A model generated the notes under the pieces. The model saw nothing but the letters and a program-made list of their open reading frames with translations. It did not search any database and was not told where the DNA came from. The translations under genes and the position numbers were made by a program. From Spirochaetaceae bacterium (GTDB lineage: Bacteria; Spirochaetota; Spirochaetia; DSM-27196; PXBQ01): DNA of 5,097 nucleotides. The DNA lies in assembly GCA_003566875.1 (NCBI GenBank), contig PXBQ01000121.1, positions 1-5,097 of the forward strand. The letters are read 5' to 3'. Shown here in pieces: positions 1 to 5,010 of the stretch; position 1 is the first letter of the stretch, and every line of letters begins with the position of its first letter.

Positions 1-118
1 GGATCGGGTCTTGCTGATTCTCCGGGTGATGACGATGGGTCGTCTGGTACAGCGAGAGGCACGGTGGATCACACGTGTCGATAAGCCCCTCTGCGAAATT
101 CTTATCCAGCGTGTTCAC
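1..118 (-). CDS. baeRF-family (release-factor-like) protein, N-terminal 39 codons, partial
   Basis: This is the start of a gene that runs off the left edge, so only 39 residues are visible. They include the run PCLSLYQTTHRHHPENQQDP at about residues 19-38. A pattern of the type PC(V/L)S(I/L)Y.PTHR....QQDPI is what I know from the N-terminus of bacterial proteins related to archaeo-eukaryotic release factor eRF1 (baeRF families, especially family 3), which are thought to act on ribosomes or RNA but are poorly characterised. The start is GTG at 118. GAGGT lies 6 bases upstream, and the frame has a TGA 60 bases upstream with no other ATG, GTG or TTG in between. It follows the glycosyltransferase on the same strand with a gap of about 150 bases. 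The family call rests on one short motif; that it is coding is more certain. Confidence 0.65.
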   Translation of the reverse strand, partial: MNTLDKNFAEGLIDTCDPPCLSLYQTTHRHHPENQQDPI

Positions 119-124
119 TTTCTT

Positions 125-129
125 ACCTC
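125..129 (-). promoter_or_regulatory. Ribosome-binding site of the baeRF-like gene
   Basis: GAGGT on the minus strand is complementary to the 16S rRNA tail and stands 6 bases before the GTG at 118. It is the main reason for accepting a GTG start in a gene that is otherwise incomplete. Confidence 0.55.
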
Positions 130-140
130 TTTTCCGCGTA

Positions 141-179
141 CTACGCGTCTTTCTTCGGGCACTTATCCAATATACTCAT
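141..179 (-). CDS. 12-codon ORF, possible leader peptide
   Basis: A very short ORF reads MSILDKCPKKDA and ends in TAG. It has the best ribosome-binding site in the left part of the window: GGAGG at 186-190 with a 6-base spacer before ATG. Its stop lies 22 bases before the GTG of the baeRF-like gene. The sequence supports ribosome loading here, but not a function. It could be a leader peptide that tunes the downstream gene, a start site left over from a decayed gene, or chance. The peptide has no run of one amino acid of the kind expected for classical amino-acid attenuation. A TATATT at 169-174 lies inside it and would compete as a promoter -10. Confidence 0.35.
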   Translation of the reverse strand: MSILDKCPKKDA

Positions 180-224
180 CTCTTGCCTCCGAAGGACAAC
201 AATTCGCACGGGAACCGCTTTCGA

Positions 225-239
225 GTCTCGGTTCGAGAC
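225..239 (-). terminator. Short GC-rich hairpin after the glycosyltransferase
   Basis: GTCTCG at 225-230 and CGAGAC at 234-239 form a perfect 6-base-pair stem with a 3-base loop, about 36 bases past the glycosyltransferase stop. No U-tract follows on the minus strand, so it is not a classical intrinsic terminator. It may stabilise the 3' end of the transcript or be a weak attenuation element before the downstream gene. Confidence 0.3.
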
Positions 240-274
240 GGTGATTTGCGCGCCGGTGTACGCGAAGGCAATTC

Positions 275-1381
275 TCACGGACTTCGTCGGCTCTCTGAGC
301 GCCACAAAACTCGGCGAACTCGATAACGCGCTTCGAGTTGCGCTGCAGATCGAGTAGTGATGGCTCGATATTGAGCCTCTCGCCGCGTGCGGGAGCGATC
401 GACGAGATCTGTGTATCGCTCGTACGCTTCCGCGGTGGCTTCGCGCGCCGACCGGTACAGATCAACCGAAGCGCGGCCGCCGAGTTCCGCGCGAAACGAC
501 GCATCACGCGTCAGCGTGTCTATCGCGAACGCGGCCGCTTCGGTCACGACGATGCCGTCGGTGTCGTAGGTTGACGGGAAGACGAAGAAGTCGGACGCCG
601 CATACAACTCTTTCAACCGATCTCTCTCCCGGATGAGTCCGGTGAGCGGCGTCGGCGTTCCGTACCTCTTCATCCGGCCGAGCGCGCCGATAGTCAGGCC
701 GACGTTCTTCTCAACTCTCTGCTGCCCGACGTACAACGCGACCGTGCGGTTATCCGGAATGCCCAACACCTTCCTGCCGGCCGCGCGGAGCCGGTCGCGC
801 GTTATCGGGTCCGGACGGTCCATCTCGGTACCGTTTCGCTGTACGGTGATCGGTCCGTCGTAGCCGTACGACTCGAGCACCGACCGCGTCGATTCGTTCG
901 GTACCCACACCTCATCGACCGAGTCGTAGAATCGAACGATGCGCGCGAGGAACCACCGAACGACCCAATCGACGCGTACCGCCCGACGTAGGTCCTCAAG
1001 GTACCGCGAGTGCATCGTCGCGACGATCGGGACGCCCCGCGAGCGCGCGGTCGCGAGCGCCAATGTCCCGGAGGAAAAGGGGCAGTGCGCGTGCACGATG
1101 TCGAACGGAATCGAGTCGATTCGGCGGGGAATCGTCCGGTCGAACCACGCCGCACCCATACGGTATGGCGCATGACCGGGAAACGCCAGCGATGCGTACT
1201 GGACCACATTGACCGCCCCCGAGCACCGTCCCGGCGCTCTTGGTGTCACGACGGCGGTTGCGATTCCGGCTTCGATCAGATACTGCGCGGTGTTGCGAAC
1301 CATGAGCGCAACCCCATCCATGATGGGAGGATACGAGTCGTTAAAGAGTCCGACGGTCAGCGTATCGGGTCGGTTCGGCAC
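275..1381 (-). CDS. Family 4 glycosyltransferase with two internal in-frame deletions
   Basis: A 368-residue GT-B fold enzyme that would transfer a sugar from a nucleotide-sugar donor, probably to a membrane lipid or surface glycan. The N-terminal domain (about 9-180) looks complete: GLFNDSYPPIMDGVA at 11-25, FDIVHAHCPFSSG near 93-105, ATMHSRY near 121-127, and NGTEM near 183-187. The donor-binding domain begins with YVGQQRVEKNVGLT at 217-230 and keeps the D-x7-E element (D273 to E281). Two stretches that family members normally have are missing: one at about 242-248, between the GALGRMKRYGTP helix and LTGLIRERDRL, and one at about 284-286, between TEAAAF and AIDTLTRD. The second removes the glycine-rich segment that usually follows the E-x7-E motif. 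The enzyme is therefore probably impaired. The start is GTG, 4 bases after the stop of an upstream small ORF, with AAAGGAG overlapping it, which suggests coupled translation. The frame is closed by TAA shortly upstream. Confidence 0.85.
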   Translation of the reverse strand: MPNRPDTLTVGLFNDSYPPIMDGVALMVRNTAQYLIEAGIATAVVTPRAPGRCSGAVNVVQYASLAFPGHAPYRMGAAWFDRTIPRRIDSIPFDIVHAHCPFSSGTLALATARSRGVPIVATMHSRYLEDLRRAVRVDWVVRWFLARIVRFYDSVDEVWVPNESTRSVLESYGYDGPITVQRNGTEMDRPDPITRDRLRAAGRKVLGIPDNRTVALYVGQQRVEKNVGLTIGALGRMKRYGTPTPLTGLIRERDRLKELYAASDFFVFPSTYDTDGIVVTEAAAFAIDTLTRDASFRAELGGRASVDLYRSAREATAEAYERYTDLVDRSRTRREAQYRAITTRSAAQLEARYRVRRVLWRSESRRSP

Positions 1382-1385
1382 TCCT

Positions 1386-1520
1386 TTAAGTTAGCGCTGC
1401 GATGCGCCGCGGGCAAACCGTCGTCTCGGCGGCGCACCCGGAATCACGCACGCGCTCCCAATATTCACCGGGAGAGGACTCGAGTAACCGACGAAACTCG
1501 CGGTCACAGAAAGTTACCAA
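1386..1520 (-). CDS. Possible 44-aa protein upstream of the glycosyltransferase
   Basis: I do not recognise this ORF, but it reads like protein: (M)VTFCDREFRRLLESS, then PGEYWERVRDSGCAAE, ending CPRRIAALT. It has three cysteines, is mostly charged, has no membrane segment, and most third codon positions are G or C like the neighbouring genes. The proposed start is TTG at 1520, with AGGAGG at 1531-1536 ten bases upstream. The frame meets TAG further upstream and has no ATG or GTG. Its TAA stop is separated from the GTG of the glycosyltransferase by only AGGA, an arrangement typical of translational coupling, so the two would share an mRNA. It could be a genuine small protein or the C-terminal remnant of a larger gene whose front was lost. 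It lies in what would otherwise be a non-coding divergent spacer. Confidence 0.45.
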   Translation of the reverse strand: MVTFCDREFRRLLESSPGEYWERVRDSGCAAETTVCPRRIAALT

Positions 1521-1556
1521 GGCTTGTCGGCCTCCTGATTCAGGATCTTCTCCGTG

Positions 1557-1585
1557 TTGCGTACGGAGCGGTCGTAGAGTAGACT
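1557..1585 (+). promoter_or_regulatory. Weak sigma-70-type promoter for the aldo/keto reductase
   Basis: TTGCGT at 1557-1562 and TAGACT at 1580-1585 are 17 bases apart. The matches to consensus are partial (3 of 6 and 4 of 6). The predicted start near 1592 would put the hairpin at 1594-1612 at the very 5' end of the mRNA. Confidence 0.35.
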
Positions 1586-1593
1586 AACCACGT

Positions 1594-1612
1594 GGCTCGC
1601 TATCGCCGAGCC
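1594..1612 (+). promoter_or_regulatory. Hairpin or dyad directly before the reductase ribosome-binding site
   Basis: GGCTCG at 1594-1599 and CGAGCC at 1607-1612 make a perfect 6-base-pair stem around the 7-base loop CTATCGC. The ribosome-binding site GGGAGGT begins at the next base. In RNA this would be a 5' stem that could protect the mRNA or limit ribosome access. In DNA it could be an operator for a dimeric repressor. Confidence 0.5.
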
Positions 1613-1619
1613 GGGAGGT
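1613..1619 (+). promoter_or_regulatory. Ribosome-binding site of the aldo/keto reductase
   Basis: GGGAGGT lies 5 bases before ATG 1625. It decides the start: an in-frame GTG at 1592 would give 11 extra residues but lies upstream of this site and inside the promoter/hairpin region. Confidence 0.75.
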
Positions 1620-1624
1620 ACCCC

Positions 1625-2488
1625 ATGCAGACACGACCATTCGGCAAGACCGGCCAGGAGTTTCCGATTCTCAGCTTCGGAGCACAACGAATCGTTGACG
1701 ATCACAACTGCTCGGAAGAACAGGCCGTCGAAATCCTTAACCACGCTATCGATTCCGGCATCCGTTACTTCGACACCGCCTGGATCTACTCCGCCGGCCA
1801 GTCGGAGCAGCGAGTAGGATTGGTGGCGCGCGATCGGCGTAAGGAGATGTGGATTGCCACAAAGGCCTGGGATCGAACTCGCGATGGTGCGCTCAAACAG
1901 CTCGATGAGAGTCTGAATCGACTGCAGACCGACCACGTCAACGAATGGCGCATCCATAACGTAAAGAGCATGGCGGATCTGGATAGCGCCTTTGCCCCCG
2001 GCGGCGTGATCGAGGCGATGGTCCGAGCGAAAGAGCAGGGATTGGTAGAACATATCAGCATCAGCGGTCACACCGATCCGCGCGTTCAGATCGAAGCGCT
2101 ACGCCGGTTCGATTTCGATAGCGTATTGGTGGCTGTGTCGGCGCTCGACCATTTCATCTACAGCTTCGCCGAAGATTTTCTCCCGGTCGCGAACGCCAAG
2201 GGCACCGCCACCATAGGCATGAAGGTCTTCGCATTCGGTAAACTGGCGCAGGTATACGACCGCGCCCTGCGCTACACTCTCGCCCTACCGGTGAGCACCG
2301 TCATCGTCGGCTGCTCGACCATGAAGGAACTCGAGGACGATTTGGCTGTCGCCAACAGTTTCAAGCCGATGACCGGTCCCGAGCGACTGGAGTTCTTTCG
2401 CGAGATTCTCCCGCTTGTCTCACCGGCCAACCAGCCGTGGAAAGCCAACGACTGGGGCAAGCCCACCGGTTGGAACACGCCCGATTAG
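1625..2488 (+). CDS. Aldo/keto reductase family oxidoreductase
   Basis: A 287-residue cytoplasmic TIM-barrel enzyme that would reduce carbonyl groups with NAD(P)H. It opens with RPFGKTGQEFPILSFGAQRI, typical of the family. The catalytic tetrad can be assigned: D50 (in YFDTA), Y55 (in IYSAGQSE), K80 (in IATKAW) and H111 (in WRIHNV). Later family marks are the loop APGGVIEAMVRAKEQG, HISISGH at 143-149, GMKVFAFGKL at 198-207, and the cofactor-binding segment LPVSTVIVGCSTMKELEDD at 221-239. Length and motifs agree with an intact gene. It lacks the C-terminal 4Fe-4S domain found in some relatives. The substrate cannot be read from the sequence. It is divergent from the glycosyltransferase group and 140 bases upstream of the membrane protein gene. 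Confidence 0.92.
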   Translation: MQTRPFGKTGQEFPILSFGAQRIVDDHNCSEEQAVEILNHAIDSGIRYFDTAWIYSAGQSEQRVGLVARDRRKEMWIATKAWDRTRDGALKQLDESLNRLQTDHVNEWRIHNVKSMADLDSAFAPGGVIEAMVRAKEQGLVEHISISGHTDPRVQIEALRRFDFDSVLVAVSALDHFIYSFAEDFLPVANAKGTATIGMKVFAFGKLAQVYDRALRYTLALPVSTVIVGCSTMKELEDDLAVANSFKPMTGPERLEFFREILPLVSPANQPWKANDWGKPTGWNTPD

Positions 2489-2530
2489 GGACGAGAGTAC
2501 CGTAGCCTTTCACGCCGGGTTTTTCCTCGA

Positions 2531-2558
2531 AGGCTGCATCTGGCAGGACGTCCAGCCT
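2531..2558 (+). other. Inverted repeat after the reductase gene
   Basis: AGGCTG at 2531-2536 and CAGCCT at 2553-2558 are perfectly complementary around a 16-base loop, which itself contains the palindrome GGACGTCC. It lies 43 bases past the reductase stop and 14 bases before the next promoter. Without a T-run it is only a possible transcript-end structure. Confidence 0.25.
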
Positions 2559-2571
2559 CGGCAATTACGAG

Positions 2572-2600
2572 TTGACAGGAGGCACAGGCGGGTAAAAAAT
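2572..2600 (+). promoter_or_regulatory. Sigma-70-type promoter with consensus -35 for the membrane protein
   Basis: A perfect TTGACA at 2572-2577 is followed after 17 bases by AAAAAT at 2595-2600 (4 of 6 to TATAAT). Transcription would begin near 2607, leaving about 22 bases of leader that contain the ribosome-binding site. This makes the membrane gene its own unit rather than depending on the reductase. Confidence 0.5.
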
Positions 2601-2628
2601 AGATGCATCCAATGGCAAGGAGAAGGTT

Positions 2629-3039
2629 ATGAAGGCAACCGTTCTCTTCTGGGTCCACGGCATCGCGGCGCTTGTGTTCGGGCTCGGGTTCCTGCTCGTG
2701 CCCGGCATGATGACCGACATGATGAACGTGCCGACCGATTCGATGGGGCTCATCGGGTGGCAGTTCTTTGGTCTCATGATCCTCACCGTCGGCGGGATCG
2801 TCTGGGGCTCGCGGAACAAGCTGGTACGCGAGGTGAGGTTCCCGATCATGCTCATGGTGTTTCTCGTGATGGTGGCAATGACGGTACTTCACGCCGTCCT
2901 CGCGCTCTTCAGTGAGCTTGAGATCAACCTGACGTTGTGGAGCGTGATAGTTTTCCACGTCACCATGGCAGTATGGTACGGCTACTTCCTGTTCAAGCGC
3001 GAGAAACCGCCCGCATCGCAGGCCCCGCCGGCAGCGTAG
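2629..3039 (+). CDS. Small four-helix inner-membrane protein, family uncertain
   Basis: A 136-residue protein with four predicted membrane spans at about 4-24, 39-59, 71-94 and 100-122. The short positive segment SRNKLVREVR at 61-70 separates the second and third spans. The tail FKREKPPASQAPPAA is basic, then alanine/proline-rich, and is probably cytoplasmic. Glycines punctuate the first two helices, and a proline plus a methionine-rich loop (MMTDMMNVP) follows the first. The pattern resembles small DoxX/DUF4345-like four-helix proteins, but I see no motif that assigns it. AAGGAG at 2617-2622 stands 6 bases before ATG, so the start is secure. That it is a real membrane protein is near certain; its role is unknown. 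Confidence 0.85.
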   Translation: MKATVLFWVHGIAALVFGLGFLLVPGMMTDMMNVPTDSMGLIGWQFFGLMILTVGGIVWGSRNKLVREVRFPIMLMVFLVMVAMTVLHAVLALFSELEINLTLWSVIVFHVTMAVWYGYFLFKREKPPASQAPPAA

Positions 3040-3051
3040 CAGAGCGTCCCA

Positions 3052-3077
3052 CGGAGCCTGCACGTCGGCCGGCTCCG
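3052..3077. terminator. GC-rich hairpin between convergent genes
   Basis: CGGAGCC at 3052-3058 and GGCTCCG at 3071-3077 form a perfect 7-base-pair stem with a 12-base loop, just after the membrane protein stop at 3039. It is also downstream of the HigA relic on the other strand, so it could serve both directions. There is no U-tract on either side, so termination is unproven. Confidence 0.35.
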
Positions 3078-3135
3078 AAGGCGGGAACACGAGCGACGAG
3101 CGAGCGCCATCGGTGCGCAGGTCCGCGGAACCGGT

Positions 3136-3246
3136 TCAAGATGCTTTGTGATACTGAGTGATCTTGTTTAACTCCGCCGCCTTTGCCTCCGTGTGAGTCT
3201 CAAGATCATAACGAGTTTGCATGTTCATCCAGAACTCGGGACCCGA
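3136..3246 (-). pseudogene. higA: HigA-type antitoxin, C-terminal 36 codons only
   Basis: The minus strand encodes SGPEFWMNMQTRYDLE followed by THTEAKAAELNKITQYHKAS and a TGA stop. PEFW(L/M)N(L/M)Q.RYDLE is the hallmark of the end of HigA / VapI-family antitoxins, which neutralise the HigB mRNase and repress their own operon through an N-terminal helix-turn-helix. Here that DNA-binding domain is missing: the frame meets TAA at 3249, and the sequence upstream belongs to a different gene. No higB toxin is present in the window. The natural stop and C-terminus are intact, so this is a clean 5' truncation rather than gradual decay. It is not expected to be translated on its own. Identification is confident despite the length because the motif is contiguous and in the right position. 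Confidence 0.8.
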
Positions 3247-3722
3247 TTAAGCCGTATCCGCTACGAATGAGGGTTCCAGTGTTCCCGAGTACCGTCACGT
3301 TCTGGCCTTCTTCGTAGTTATTTCCGTCGGTGGGAACGCTTCCCGAGTCAGCTCCGTTCGCGTGGTTCGTGACCGTGTACGTCGGGTTTTGCGTCCATAC
3401 CGCATGCAAGTCGAAATTTGAATCGTCGATCTGAAATGTGTCAGTGGGGTTAAAATGCGTACCTCCGCCGTCGGCTTGTGTGTTCCATCCACCAAAGACG
3501 TACCCGCTTCGGACGAGATTTCCGCAATTGCTCGGTACGGTTACTGTGTCTCCCCGTACGAAATCGTTCGTATCACTTGGGACACTACCGCCGCTGTTGC
3601 CGTTCCCGTGGTAGGTGACCATGTACGTCGCCTCGTCCGCTGAAGATGGGTCTGCACAGCCAATGAAGAACACACCCGCCAGGGCCGCACACGAGAGAAA
3701 AAACTACTACAGTCCGTCCCAT
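3206..3722 (-). pseudogene. Flg_new-repeat (InlB B-repeat-like) lipoprotein, truncated and frameshifted
   Basis: The open frame from 3673 contains one full Flg_new/Listeria-Bacteroides repeat (about residues 18-93: TYHGNGNSGGSVPSD, LVRSGYVFGGWNTQADGGG, then FDLHAVWTQNP) and a second that starts at about 98 and breaks off at TLIRSGY (140). These repeats form small beta-rich surface domains. After GY the DNA changes to the antitoxin relic, read out of frame as RVLDEHANSL up to a stop at 3206. At the front, the frame meets TAG at 3706. However, ATG at 3722 opens a second frame that would join it if the T6 run (A6 at 3698-3703) were one base shorter. The joined protein would begin MGRTVVVFLSCAALAG and continue VFFIGC, a good lipoprotein signal with Cys22. 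I infer a frameshifted, 3'-truncated surface lipoprotein gene. A GTG start at 3673 would give an intact ORF but no signal peptide. Confidence 0.7.
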
Positions 3723-3775
3723 GAATACGTCTTCTTCGTTGCACGCCGTGGGCACCACCGATCCGTCTTCATATC

Positions 3776-3889
3776 AGAGCTAATGGACATTTTGTGTTAG
3801 CTCTAATGTCAACAATATAACACGGAACTCGTGTATTGACAGCCTTCCAGATAAAACAGTTCCACTTGAATTCGACAGAGTGTTAGCTC
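3776..3889. repeat. Compact block of direct and inverted repeats
   Basis: GTGTTAGCTC occurs at 3794-3803 and again at 3880-3889, a perfect 10-base direct repeat 86 bases apart. The first copy also pairs with AGAGCTAA at 3776-3783 (its TTAGCTCT is at 3797-3804). GACATT at 3786-3791 pairs with AATGTC at 3805-3810, a competing fold. Between the two copies, TGTCAA (3807-3812) pairs with TTGACA (3836-3841), enclosing ACACG/CGTGT (3820-3824/3830-3834) around GAACT. GGAACT at 3824-3829 can also pair with AGTTCC at 3858-3863. The density of signals in about 115 bases points to a mobile-element scar or recombination site rather than chance. Confidence 0.55.
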
Positions 3890-3940
3890 AAACAGACCGG
3901 AGACCTGACTCCACACCGGCGTTCGGCTTCTGTTGCTACA

Positions 3941-4060
3941 TCATCGATCTGGGTCTTGCCTTTGACCGGTTCGGCACTGGAGGACGAGTCTTTGGATGTG
4001 GCTTGTCAGGCCGCTTTCATTGAAACGTCGGACAACCTCCCGCTGGTACTCGTCGTTCAC
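3941..4060 (-). pseudogene. Possible transposase OrfA (Tnp_1-like) N-terminal remnant
   Basis: A 39-codon minus-strand ORF from GTG at 4060 begins (M)NDEYQREVVRRFNESGLTSH. This resembles the start of IS3/IS66-type OrfA proteins, where a pattern like DEFKREVVRLVEESGLT leads into a helix-turn-helix. The following residues (IQRLVLQCRTGQRQDPDR) do not continue the helix-turn-helix, and the frame stops at 3941. There is no good ribosome-binding site, and the frame is closed by TAG just upstream. If real, it is the scar of an insertion sequence that may also explain the nearby repeats. The match is short and made from memory, so chance is a serious alternative. Confidence 0.27.
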
Positions 4061-4388
4061 CGCCTATCCAATAATCGGAACTCTCCTCGAGAGCTCAGAT
4101 TATGTGTTGTGTGTCGATTGCTGGCGGTAGGTGCGGCGGGTTTTTCACTAACTTTCAAAGTCTCATCACAATAGACGCCGCCGGAGGAGATTCAGGCTCA
4201 TGTTCGATGCCCCGGGGCGAATAGGGTCATCGGCGGTTCCCCCGACTGTTTTGAAACAGCGACAAACGGGCAATCCCGAATCCAATGCAGGTTTTCTGCG
4301 CGATCAAAGCGCGGAAACAATGGGAATATGCAGGCTTCTATCACACGAGTCGCATTCAAGAACGAGGGCAAACGAAAAACACACTTGC

Positions 4389-5003
4389 TCAGGGCACTGA
4401 GTAAGCCGCGTCAACAATTGTCCAACCAGAACTCATTGGCACGAATGTCGGGGCGTTAGTCCTCGAACTGAATGAATAGACGGCAAAATAGCCATGAATT
4501 TCTACAACAAGAACATCAGCTACTTCGATATCAGCGCTTGCAGCGGTTACCGATAGTTCCAAGGTAATCGATCCTGATCCTACTAGTTGACCGATAAACG
4601 TATTGTACTCCGCACCGCTCACAAAATCGTTGTCGGTCAAACCATAATGTGGGACTCCCGCACCGGCCAACGCTTCTACAGGTCCAGTGAACATGGGTGT
4701 AACAAGCTCCGTTACGTCGACGCCTTGTGTCTGGTTCCAAACAGATACTATTGAAATCAAAACTCGCGTTTTCAGCCCCCTGTCACGGTCAAATTTGACC
4801 AGTGACGCGGTTGGCGACTCGATGCCAAGGTCAAAATGAACCCTGGTAGCCACACGGTGAATGCCCGTACCAACGGTCTCAAGCGTTTTCATCGGTTCCG
4901 TCACAACAGTTGGGTTAATAAGAACAAGCGGATAGTCAGGGTTAAGGCTACACGAAAAAAAAAGCGGCAGGAACACGATCAGAATAGGCAGCAACTTTCT
5001 CAT
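4389..5003 (-). CDS. Putative lipoprotein of unknown family
   Basis: A 204-residue protein with a lipoprotein-type signal: MRK, a hydrophobic core (LLPILIVFLPLFF) and FFSC with Cys18 as the likely lipidated residue. The lipobox is relaxed, as is common in spirochaetes. The mature part has no motif I recognise. It is rich in V, T and S and alternates hydrophobic and polar residues (for example RVLISIVSVWNQ near 80-91 and ITLELSVTAASADIEVADVL near 146-165), which suggests a beta-sandwich. It ends with SGWTIVDAAYSVP. It would sit in the outer membrane or periplasm. The start has no Shine-Dalgarno; instead a TATAAT box is 7 bases away, so the mRNA is probably leaderless. Base composition is more AT-rich than that of the genes on the left. 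The frame is open and complete, so I take it as a real gene. Confidence 0.8.
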   Translation of the reverse strand: MRKLLPILIVFLPLFFSCSLNPDYPLVLINPTVVTEPMKTLETVGTGIHRVATRVHFDLGIESPTASLVKFDRDRGLKTRVLISIVSVWNQTQGVDVTELVTPMFTGPVEALAGAGVPHYGLTDNDFVSGAEYNTFIGQLVGSGSITLELSVTAASADIEVADVLVVEIHGYFAVYSFSSRTNAPTFVPMSSGWTIVDAAYSVP

Positions 5004-5010
5004 GCACTCG

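Larger units (their letters stand above)
3723..4388. other. 666 bases without a convincing intact gene
   Basis: This gap separates the two lipoprotein genes. It holds the repeat block at 3776-3889 and a possible OrfA remnant at 3941-4060. It also holds a short stem CTCTC/GAGAG at 4081-4093, a G-rich tract with five GG runs at 4123-4140 on the plus strand, and the palindrome CTGTTTTGAAACAG at 4246-4259. Plus-strand ORFs at 3956-4174 and 4200-4400 show no recognisable protein features. I see no tRNA, rRNA or CRISPR array here. Confidence 0.6.

Noticed and set aside
169..199. TTGTCC-N19-TATATT promoter for the baeRF-like gene
   Set aside because: Spacer of 19 is long and the -10 lies inside the 12-codon ORF with the strong ribosome-binding site. 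It remains possible but I did not list it.
1388..1416. TTGCCC-N17-TAACTT as a leaderless promoter for the glycosyltransferase
   Set aside because: The -10 matches only 3 of 6, and the site lies within the proposed 44-codon ORF. Coupled translation from that ORF explains the start better.
1514..2071. Long minus-strand frame of 185 codons opposite the reductase
   Set aside because: It is the antisense shadow of a well-supported aldo/keto reductase with an intact catalytic tetrad.
2485..3090. Long minus-strand frame of 201 codons opposite the membrane protein
   Set aside because: It is rich in H, E, D and P, as expected from antisense of a hydrophobic protein. The plus-strand gene has a promoter, ribosome-binding site and four helices.
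4123..4140. G-rich tract as a G-quadruplex
   Set aside because: The runs are mostly only GG, so any quadruplex would be a weak two-tier one, and no nearby gene start gives it a context.
3956..4174. Plus-strand 72-codon ORF
   Set aside because: No ribosome-binding site and no recognisable motif. It lies opposite the OrfA-like stretch and spans unrelated sequence.
4246..4259. CTGTTTTGAAACAG palindrome as a LexA-type SOS box
   Set aside because: The E. coli LexA box has 8 bases between CTGT and ACAG; here there are 6. It also lies away from any convincing start codon.
4200..4400. Plus-strand 66-codon ORF with GGAGGAG upstream
   Set aside because: The Shine-Dalgarno is 10 bases from ATG, the protein has no recognisable pattern, and its end overlaps the end of the lipoprotein gene on the other strand. 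I judged it a chance frame.
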